Source of the DNA: Gemmatimonadota bacterium
Lineage (GTDB): Bacteria; Gemmatimonadota; Gemmatimonadetes; Longimicrobiales; Gaopeijiaceae
Assembly: GCA_003695865.1 (NCBI GenBank)
Contig: RFGQ01000193.1
Location: forward strand, 1-6,396
Reading direction: 5' to 3'
DNA: 6,396 nt
In this document: positions 1 to 5,169 of the stretch, one piece after another
How the letters are laid out: each line of letters begins with the position of its first letter
Position numbering within the stretch: position 1 is the first letter of the stretch
Notes under the pieces: model-generated
The model's input: the letters and a program-made list of their open reading frames with translations, nothing else
What the model was told of the DNA's origin: nothing
Databases searched by the model: none
Translations under genes and position numbers: made by a program

Positions 1-506
1 CCCTGGATCAGGGCGAGATGGGGGGCTACGGCGTGCGTGCCACAGACGGCACGTGGAGCTTCCAGTCGGGTGCGTGGTCCTCGATCGTGCTGTCTACGGG
101 CGCGGCCGATGCGGGGGTGTGTGCGGCGGCCGGCGCCGATACCGCCGGTGTTGCGTCGGAGTTCGCGCGGCTCAACATCCCGTCCCTCTCGGTGGGCGAT
201 GTGGTCATGCTATACCGCCAGGTGCACTTCCGCCTCGCGCCTTCGGCGCTTGCGCCGGGCTCCACGGCGCTGTACCGAGGCAACTACGGCGAGTCGCTCG
301 CCGAGTTCGCCACGGGGCTGAGCGCGCAGTCGCGTTTTGAGTACCGGCGGGGTGACACGATCTACTACCCGACCGTGTCTTCGGCTAACCTGCCCTCGAT
401 CGACGGCATCCGATTCGTCGCCGAGGCCCAGGTGCCCGACTCGGTGCCGGGGGGTGGTTTCAGGTACGGATGGACCGTGACGCTCCCTCTCAGGAACGCT
501 TGGTGA
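1..506 (+). CDS. PilW-like type IV minor pilin, 3' part only
   Basis: The reading frame is open from the left edge (first full codon at base 3) to a TGA at 504-506, so the gene begins outside the window. The ATG at 18 is probably internal. The visible 167 residues lack the prepilin leader and the hydrophobic N-terminal helix. What remains looks like the globular C-terminal domain of PilW/PulJ-type minor pilins: a VGDVVMLYRQVHFRL segment, followed by an arginine-tyrosine-rich stretch, a GIRFVAEAQV strand (the common 'dGlrF' element) and a final GWTVTLPLRN strand. Such proteins sit in the inner membrane before assembly and help prime or cap a type IV pilus or pseudopilus. The overlap with the PilX-like gene downstream strongly supports the assignment, because pilW and pilX are usual neighbours. 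Family identity is by pattern recognition only and could instead be another GspJ-like pseudopilin. Confidence 0.7.
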   Translation, partial: LDQGEMGGYGVRATDGTWSFQSGAWSSIVLSTGAADAGVCAAAGADTAGVASEFARLNIPSLSVGDVVMLYRQVHFRLAPSALAPGSTALYRGNYGESLAEFATGLSAQSRFEYRRGDTIYYPTVSSANLPSIDGIRFVAEAQVPDSVPGGGFRYGWTVTLPLRNAW

Positions 507-1609
507 TGGCCGGCCGCTCGAGGTCGGACGCGTGTACGCACACGGCGCGGCCGCGGCGCTCGAGCCGTCTTCGCTCCGACGCGGACGAGCGGGGCTTCGC
601 GCTCGCGTTGGTGGTGCTCCTCCTCTTCGCGATCGGGGTTGCCGGAGCGACCGGGTACCAGATCGTGCTGGCCGAGGCCACGCTTTCGGTGCAGAACTCC
701 GAAGCCCAGCGGGCGTTCGCCATTGCACGGTCGGGGCTCGCCCGGTTCGTCGGGGAGCAGATCGGCCTGTTCCCCGACACCGCCACGTACGCGATCCTCG
801 GCGGAGACGCGGTCGTCGTGGCCAGAAAGGTTTCGGACATCGACGACTACGAGACGCTCTACCTGCTCACGTCGACCGGAATCTATTCGGATCCCTCATC
901 TCAGTCGGCTCCGGCCCGCCGCATCGTGCACCAGTACGCGATCCACAAGGAAACGCCTCTCGATTGGCTGGCGGCGTACACGCAGGCCGCCGGGAACCTC
1001 CGGGTGGATTCGGGCGCGTGGACGTACGGGCAGGACATTTCTTCGCCGTCGGTGTGCCCGGAGGGTGGCGGCCCCGACGTGCCTGCCTTCGCGCTCGGGG
1101 CCGGGAGCGCCCAGTTCGACCCCACCTACGTGGTGGCTCCTCAGGATTCGATCCGCATCGGAAGCTACCAGGCGATGGTCGACACGCTGGATCTGAACTG
1201 GGATCTGCTCACCGATCCGGCGTTCCCGGTCGATTACGAAGATCAGTGGCCGGGGTACATCGGGCCCGACTCCTTCCCGGTGGTGCGGTTCAACGCGAAT
1301 CGCGTCGGCTACAACTGGACATCCGGCCAGGGTGTTCTGATCGTCAACGGAGACTTCGTACCGCGGGATGGGTTCTGGTGGTTTGGCGTCATCCTGGCGA
1401 AGCGCTTTCGGCCGCTTTCGTCCGGCGGCTGGTTTTCACAGTGGTTCACCGTGTACGGGCTCGTGGTGAGCGGGCTCGGCGACACCAAGAAGGACACCCA
1501 CATCGGGCCTTACGGGCGGATCTTCTATCACCGCTGCAACGTCGTCAGGGCGGGCAGGGCTCTCGGTCACTTCAGGCCCATCGGCAGTACCTGGTGGGAG
1601 GAGTTCTGA
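506..1609 (+). CDS. PilX/GspK-like type IV pilus minor pilin
   Basis: This 367-residue protein has a basic N-terminus, then R29-G30-F31 followed by one hydrophobic helix (about 31-54, FALALVVLLLFAIG), the arrangement of a prepilin peptidase site with cleavage expected after G30. The usual Glu at mature position 5 is Leu, as is typical of GspK-type subunits. The following amphipathic helix (EAQRAFAIARSGLARF, about 66-81) matches the PilX/GspK pattern of helix continuing into the globular head. The rest is a beta-rich domain with GVLIVNGDFV and TVYGLVVSG strands, and a Trp- and Arg-rich tail ending GSTWWEEF. I chose ATG 506 because it overlaps the upstream stop (TGATG) and has AGGAA at 492-496. 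An earlier ATG at 470 would lie well inside the upstream gene and only adds 12 residues. Its role would be minor pilin in a type IV pilus or related secretion machine. Confidence 0.72.
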   Translation: MAGRSRSDACTHTARPRRSSRLRSDADERGFALALVVLLLFAIGVAGATGYQIVLAEATLSVQNSEAQRAFAIARSGLARFVGEQIGLFPDTATYAILGGDAVVVARKVSDIDDYETLYLLTSTGIYSDPSSQSAPARRIVHQYAIHKETPLDWLAAYTQAAGNLRVDSGAWTYGQDISSPSVCPEGGGPDVPAFALGAGSAQFDPTYVVAPQDSIRIGSYQAMVDTLDLNWDLLTDPAFPVDYEDQWPGYIGPDSFPVVRFNANRVGYNWTSGQGVLIVNGDFVPRDGFWWFGVILAKRFRPLSSGGWFSQWFTVYGLVVSGLGDTKKDTHIGPYGRIFYHRCNVVRAGRALGHFRPIGSTWWEEF

Positions 1610-1615
1610 CGCGCG

Positions 1616-2044
1616 GTGGCAGAAATCACCTCCCTCCTCGACCTCGTCCAACGGATTCTGGACCACATCGAGGACGGCACGCTACGCTCGGGGTTCGAAG
1701 AGCCCGTGCACCGTGGGTCGGCCTCGGGCTTCACCTGTGTGGTGGGCGACGAACGCGACCCCGAGTCGCTTCTGCTCGTGGTGCGCCTCCAGGTGGTACG
1801 GGTGCCCGCCGGGATGGACGCCGCGGGCCGACTGCGCGAGCGCCTGCTCGCCTTGAACCATCAGCTGCGTGGCCGCGCGGCGTTCTCGGAGTCGCCCGAG
1901 GGGATCGTATGTCTCACCGCCGGACGCCCCGTGGAGGACCTGGATCCGGGCGAGGTGATCGACCTCATCCTGTGGACCTCGGAGCAGGCCGACGCCTACG
2001 ACGACATCCTCATTGGGGAGTTCGGCGATGATGTCCGGATCTGA
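1616..2044 (+). CDS. YbjN-like / type III secretion chaperone-fold protein
   Basis: This is a 142-residue soluble, acidic protein with no signal peptide or membrane segment. The layout (N-terminal helix 4-19, a beta section around 36-62, helix 70-84 ending in LNHQLRGRAAF, strand 97-101, then VEDLDPGEVIDLI and a C-terminal helix with ADAYDD) matches the YbjN/CesT-like chaperone fold, in which 'LN..l.gr..' and 'l...el' motifs recur. Proteins of this fold bind partner polypeptides, but the substrate here is unknown. GTG 1616 is the first possible start after the in-frame TGA that ends the PilX-like gene, only two codons earlier. A strong GGGAGGAG lies at 1596-1603 with a rather long 12-base spacer. 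It is wedged between the pilin and DUF4956 genes, so it may act as a chaperone or accessory for one of those products, which is inference. Confidence 0.6.
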   Translation: MAEITSLLDLVQRILDHIEDGTLRSGFEEPVHRGSASGFTCVVGDERDPESLLLVVRLQVVRVPAGMDAAGRLRERLLALNHQLRGRAAFSESPEGIVCLTAGRPVEDLDPGEVIDLILWTSEQADAYDDILIGEFGDDVRI

Positions 2045-3182
2045 ACCGCGGGAGGAGCTCGCACCTGGGGAAGCCGGTCGCCCGCCGGCGGGGGCGGACG
2101 GGCCCACCCCGGGGCCCGTGCGGCGTCCGCCGGAGCGCTGGGGCGCGGCCCCGGCCGTGCGTCGGCTCATCGCGTACTACGTGCTGCTCGCTCTGGTCGT
2201 GGCGGGGGCCGCCTACCTGTACCCCGACCAGGTCCGCGACGCCCTGGTCCTCGGCCGATTGCCCCACCTGGGCGGAGGCACGTTCGGACTCGAGGGCCCC
2301 ACCGCGGGTCCGACCGCGGATGCCACGGCGGCGCCGACCACCGGCCTGCTCTTTGCCGCGTCGGCTCTGGTCGGCGGCCTCTTGCTGATCGTGCCCGTGG
2401 CCTGGACCTACATCATCACCAAGGGTCGGGCGGGCTACGCCCAGTCCGTCGTCCACACGCTCATCACGCTTCCCGTGGTCGTCACCGGCGTGGTGATCAT
2501 CGTTCAGAACAGCCTCGCGCTTGCGTTCAGCCTCGCGGGCATCGTCGCCGCGGTCCGCTTCCGCACGACGCTGGACGACACGAAGGACGCCGTCTTCGTC
2601 TTCCTGGCAATCGGTGTCGGCCTCGCGGCGGGCGTGATGGCGCTCGGAGTCGCCGCGCTCCTCTCGGTCGGGTTCAACGTGGTGAACCTCGTTCTGTGGC
2701 GGCTCAACTTCGGCAACATCTACGTCGATCAACTGCGGCGTACGGGGGGACTCGCCATCGGCGACGTGTTGGCCGGGCCCGGTTCGGCCTCGACGGCGCT
2801 CGGCTTCGGTGATGCACACCTGCTGTCGGCGCTCTCACCCCGTGAGATCCACGAACTGGCGCAGAGTCGCGCCCGCATGGAGCGCTACCTCGACTCGGAG
2901 ACCGATTCCCGGAAAGAGCGTAAGCACTTCCTCGTGCTGATGATCCACACCACCGAGGTGGGGGCGGCGCAGACCGTCGCCGAACGCTACCTCGAGCGCC
3001 TCGCCTCGCGCTGGCGCCTGGCCGAGATCCTACCCGGCGAGGGGAACGGCCAGATTCTCGAATACCTCGTCCGCCTGCGGCAGGGTGTCCCGGCCGGCCA
3101 CCTGCTCGACTGCATCCGCCGCGATGCGGGCTCCGCGGTGCGGGCAGCCGAAGTGCGATCCCTCGAGGGCCTGCGTCGCTGA
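2028..3182 (+). CDS. DUF4956 family integral membrane protein
   Basis: This 384-residue inner-membrane protein has a Pro/Gly/Glu-rich cytoplasmic tail (1-40), one helix (about 46-65), a Gly/Pro/Thr/Ala-rich loop (82-105), helices at about 106-130 and 142-159, and then the DUF4956 signature at 163-199: SLAFSLAG-like text, VRFRT (176-180), DDTKDAVFVFLAIGVGL. A last hydrophobic block (200-223) leads to a charged helical region (270-299) and a compact C-terminal alpha/beta domain (300-384, beginning KHFLVLMIHTT). The family's function is not established. Its members are often found beside VTC-domain polyphosphate-polymerase-like and CotH-like genes, neither of which appears here. I chose ATG 2028 (or the adjacent 2031) because GGGGAG at 2015-2020 sits seven bases upstream. 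The frame also extends back to a TTG at 2013. The 17-base overlap with the YbjN-like gene implies translational coupling. Confidence 0.75.
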   Translation: MMSGSEPREELAPGEAGRPPAGADGPTPGPVRRPPERWGAAPAVRRLIAYYVLLALVVAGAAYLYPDQVRDALVLGRLPHLGGGTFGLEGPTAGPTADATAAPTTGLLFAASALVGGLLLIVPVAWTYIITKGRAGYAQSVVHTLITLPVVVTGVVIIVQNSLALAFSLAGIVAAVRFRTTLDDTKDAVFVFLAIGVGLAAGVMALGVAALLSVGFNVVNLVLWRLNFGNIYVDQLRRTGGLAIGDVLAGPGSASTALGFGDAHLLSALSPREIHELAQSRARMERYLDSETDSRKERKHFLVLMIHTTEVGAAQTVAERYLERLASRWRLAEILPGEGNGQILEYLVRLRQGVPAGHLLDCIRRDAGSAVRAAEVRSLEGLRR

Positions 3183-3183
3183 C

Positions 3184-3220
3184 ACATTACGTAGCATAGG
3201 GGGCTAAAGAGATTTTAACC
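3184..3220 (+). promoter_or_regulatory. AT-rich patch, possible promoter for the porin-yfiR-MCP unit
   Basis: Directly after the DUF4956 stop the base composition changes sharply, with TTACGTAGCATA and AAAGAGATTTTAAC inside otherwise very GC-rich DNA. This is the only place in the window where a promoter for the downstream unit would naturally sit. Candidate -10-like hexamers (TTTTAA 3213-3218, TAGCAT 3192-3197) are present, but I find no well-spaced -35 match, so the sigma class and start point are not defined. No U-tract terminator for the upstream operon is seen here. Confidence 0.3.
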
Positions 3221-3242
3221 TGAGCCGATCCTCCTTCATCGA

Positions 3243-3263
3243 GGCGCGCCGCGGCGGCGCGTC
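3243..3263 (+). other. Strong GC hairpin in leader
   Basis: This is a nine-pair stem (3243-3251 with 3255-3263, including one G-U pair) with a three-base loop. The sequence after it is TCCCGAGC, with no run of T, so it is not a standard intrinsic terminator. It could still help end the upstream transcript with Rho, or serve as an arm of the larger leader fold. Confidence 0.5.
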
Positions 3264-3309
3264 CCGAGCGACGCGCGCTGGAGCACGCCGGTCGCCGACC
3301 ACAACGATG

Positions 3310-3315
3310 AAGGAG
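3310..3315 (+). promoter_or_regulatory. Shine-Dalgarno AAGGAG deciding the porin start
   Basis: AAGGAG lies six bases before ATG 3322. The other in-frame ATG at 3307 overlaps this site and has no purine-rich sequence in front of it (GCCGACCACAAC), so 3322 is preferred. The site is entirely inside the 3' strand of the proposed sequestering stem. Confidence 0.65.
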
Positions 3316-3321
3316 CTGAAG

Positions 3322-4554
3322 ATGGATCACCCCCAGGAGGTTCGTGGGCGAGCGCGCCTCATCGCCGCCCTTCTCGGCCTCGCCTGCACGACGTTTCCCG
3401 CGGTGCTGAGCGCGCAGGAGGCCGAGCCCGTCGACTCGATCCGCCGCGCGACCCCGAGCGGCGAATACATCGATCCCGCGAGCTTCTTCCGTTTTCACGG
3501 TTACGTCACGCTGAACTTCTCCGAGGCGGGCTCCCAGCTCGGCAGCGAGGTGGGGGCAACGCCGCAGATTCTCGTGAGCGGGCTGAGCAGCCGCACCGGA
3601 CGCAACGAGTCGGGTTTCAAGAACGATGCTGCGCTGTTCGTGGGCGGAGAGCCCTTCGACGGTGTGGGCACCGTGATGGAGATCCACTTCGTGGGTAACG
3701 CGATGGATCCGGTGCTCACCGAGGCGAAGATCACGTGGGACGTGGTCGACCGCGACGACGCTTCGCTGCAGATCGCTGCCGGTCGTTTCTGGTGGCCCTT
3801 CGGAATCCACAACGGCGAGTGGTTCAGCTCGGTGAACCGATTCGCGGCCATCTCTCCCGCGGCGGCCGAAGCCGTACCGGCCCACTACAACGAGGTCGGG
3901 TTCATGGCCGACGGCGCCGCCTGGCTGGGCGAGGGCGTGGGTCTGAACTACGTCGTCTCGGTCGGCAACGGTGTGCCCAGCTTCGAACTCATGCCCAACG
4001 TGATGGGCACGTCGATCGATACCAACGGCAACCGGACGCTCACGGCACGGGCCGGCCTGGTGTTCGGCGGCGACGTGCGGGTGGAGTTGGGCTTCAGCGG
4101 CGCCGGAGGCGACCTGCGGGCCGGCGAAGACGCCTCGCTGGCGAGCGACGATCCTCACCGCTACGCGGCCGACTTCGTGGCGTGGGGCCCCGACGTTCAG
4201 GTCCATGCCGGTGGCTGGGAGCTCAGCGGCTACTACTACCGATCGAGCGAGGATCTGGTCGGCGCCCCGCTATCGAGCCTGGACCGGGAGGGTCTTACGG
4301 TCGAGACGGCCTACCTCATTCCGGTCGACGGAGAGCGCTTCCGGGGTGTGTCGCTGCAGGCCCGGGGAAGCTTCGCGGACGAAGATCGTCTGGACGGCAC
4401 GGTGTTCCGCCGGGTGCAGTGGGCCTTCGGCGGCACGCTCCATCTCACCCGGTCGCTGCGGGGCAAGATCGGCTACGTCGTGCAGCGTGAGGGGCTCGAT
4501 GCGCCCGACATCTCGAACAACCTCTTCAGCATCAGCCTCACCGCCGAGTTCTAG
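3322..4554 (+). CDS. Outer-membrane porin-like beta-barrel protein
   Basis: This 410-residue exported protein has a basic n-region (R8, R10, R12), a hydrophobic core (13-25) and a likely signal peptidase I site after LSA (residue 31, mature QEAEP). After a short linker the chain is alternating, aromatic-rich beta-strands starting with FFRFHGYVTLNFS (55-67). It includes an AAGRFWWPFGIHNGEW segment and a VSVGNGVPSF segment of the kind seen in phosphate-selective (OprO/OprP-like) porins, with acidic Gly/Asp loops between strands. The C-terminus ends LFSISLTAEF, with terminal Phe and alternating hydrophobics, the BAM recognition signature. It should form a barrel in the outer membrane that admits or senses a small solute; the substrate is unknown. 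It is first in a unit with a YfiR-like protein and a chemoreceptor, 42 bases apart from the former. A start at ATG 3307 would add five residues. Confidence 0.75.
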   Translation: MDHPQEVRGRARLIAALLGLACTTFPAVLSAQEAEPVDSIRRATPSGEYIDPASFFRFHGYVTLNFSEAGSQLGSEVGATPQILVSGLSSRTGRNESGFKNDAALFVGGEPFDGVGTVMEIHFVGNAMDPVLTEAKITWDVVDRDDASLQIAAGRFWWPFGIHNGEWFSSVNRFAAISPAAAEAVPAHYNEVGFMADGAAWLGEGVGLNYVVSVGNGVPSFELMPNVMGTSIDTNGNRTLTARAGLVFGGDVRVELGFSGAGGDLRAGEDASLASDDPHRYAADFVAWGPDVQVHAGGWELSGYYYRSSEDLVGAPLSSLDREGLTVETAYLIPVDGERFRGVSLQARGSFADEDRLDGTVFRRVQWAFGGTLHLTRSLRGKIGYVVQREGLDAPDISNNLFSISLTAEF

Positions 4555-4596
4555 GATCCGGCGATCGAGGCCCACCACACGGGAGGAGTTCGATCG

Positions 4597-5169
4597 ATGT
4601 CATGGCACAATCGCCCGGGATCCGCACTGGCGGTGTTGTTCGCGCTGATCGCGTGCGCGCCCGCGGCGGCCGCGCAGCAGGTCGTCGGGCCCGAAAAGAC
4701 CGCCGAGTTTCTGCTGCGGGCGCTGGGGTACGACCGCGCCCTGCCCGGCCGCACGGGCGCCACGGTCGAGATCGTCCTCCTCTACGCCGAGGACGAGAGC
4801 TCCGTGGCCGAACTCCAGGCCGCCTTCGAGGCGGCGGGGGCGGGGGGCGTGCAGGGCAAACCCGTTTCGATCACGCCCGTGCGGTTCGAGTCCGTCGCCC
4901 CCCTCCTCGATCTGGTCCGCTCGCGGAAGGTGGCAGCGGTCTACATCGGGGCCGACCTCGCCACGGCCCTGTCGTCCATCCAGCAGGTGACGCGGGCCTC
5001 GAAGGTGGCCTCGATGACCGGTGAGCCGCGGCTCGTGGAGCAGGGCGTGTCGCTCGGGGTCATCGACGACGGTGGGCAGCCCCGCATCACCGTGAACCTC
5101 CGCTCGTCCAGGGTGGAGGGGCTGCAGTTGTCCGCCGACCTGCTCGGCATTTCGAAGGTCATCCGATGA
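4597..5169 (+). CDS. YfiR family (DUF4154) periplasmic regulator
   Basis: This is a 190-residue exported protein. The N-terminus has a hydrophobic core (10-19) and an Ala-rich region. It can be read as a signal peptidase I site around 24-26 (AAA before QQ) or as a lipobox LIAC with Cys20. The mature part has the YfiR layout: first strand ATVEIVLLY, a helix, a GKPVSITPV strand, a KVAAVYIGADLA strand-helix, and the hallmark C-terminal part from residue 150, GVSLGVIDDGG followed by ITVNLRSSRVEGLQLSADLL. In the YfiBNR/TpbA-B system YfiR binds the periplasmic part of the diguanylate cyclase YfiN and represses it. Here the following gene encodes a chemoreceptor. The mature chain has no cysteine, so the disulfides reported for Pseudomonas YfiR cannot form. 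The start is well supported by GGGAGGAG at 4581-4588, eight bases upstream. Confidence 0.78.
   Translation: MSWHNRPGSALAVLFALIACAPAAAAQQVVGPEKTAEFLLRALGYDRALPGRTGATVEIVLLYAEDESSVAELQAAFEAAGAGGVQGKPVSITPVRFESVAPLLDLVRSRKVAAVYIGADLATALSSIQQVTRASKVASMTGEPRLVEQGVSLGVIDDGGQPRITVNLRSSRVEGLQLSADLLGISKVIR

Larger units (their letters stand above)
3231..3315 (+). promoter_or_regulatory. Structured leader that can sequester the porin Shine-Dalgarno
   Basis: Bases 3231-3241 (CTCCTTCATCG) are an exact reverse complement of 3305-3315 (CGATGAAGGAG), which contains the AAGGAG ribosome binding site and an upstream in-frame ATG. The 63 bases between can form two more helices. One is 3243-3251 with 3255-3263 (nine pairs, one G-U, loop CGG). 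The other is 3268-3272 with 3291-3295, with inner pairs 3273-3275/3286-3288 and 3277-3278/3283-3284. Together they make a plausible three-way junction with linkers of 1, 4 and 9 bases. If formed in the mRNA it would block ribosome entry, so it may be a translational switch, thermosensor or autoregulatory site. An alternative is a DNA inverted repeat for a regulator. It matches no riboswitch class I know, including c-di-GMP types. Confidence 0.45.

Noticed and set aside
1607..1618. PilX-like and YbjN-like genes are in the same frame, separated by one TGA, suggesting a fused or interrupted gene
   Set aside because: The PilX-like protein ends in a typical tail, and the YbjN-like gene has its own GTG and strong GGGAGGAG. 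The chance of sharing a frame is one in three.
532..2031. 499-codon plus-strand frame overlapping the PilX-like and YbjN-like genes
   Set aside because: Its product is Arg/Gly/Pro-rich low-complexity text across two well-supported genes in another frame, so it is a GC shadow.
2282..2345. Repeated Pro/Thr/Ala/Gly codons in the DUF4956 gene resembling a tandem repeat
   Set aside because: Short, imperfect repeats fit an extracytoplasmic linker between two membrane helices, and there is no regular unit.
3183..3321. Possible c-di-GMP (GEMM) riboswitch in the leader of a YfiR-containing unit
   Set aside because: The conserved GEMM core segments are absent and the fold seen is different.
3187..4206. 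339-codon minus-strand frame opposite the porin gene and leader
   Set aside because: It is rich in His/Arg/Ala/Gly with no recognisable motif, and the opposite strand has a signal peptide, barrel strands and BAM signature.
4831..4856. G-rich run that could form a G-quadruplex
   Set aside because: It encodes an Ala/Gly linker in the YfiR-like protein with GC-rich codons, the runs are irregular, and nothing ties it to regulation.
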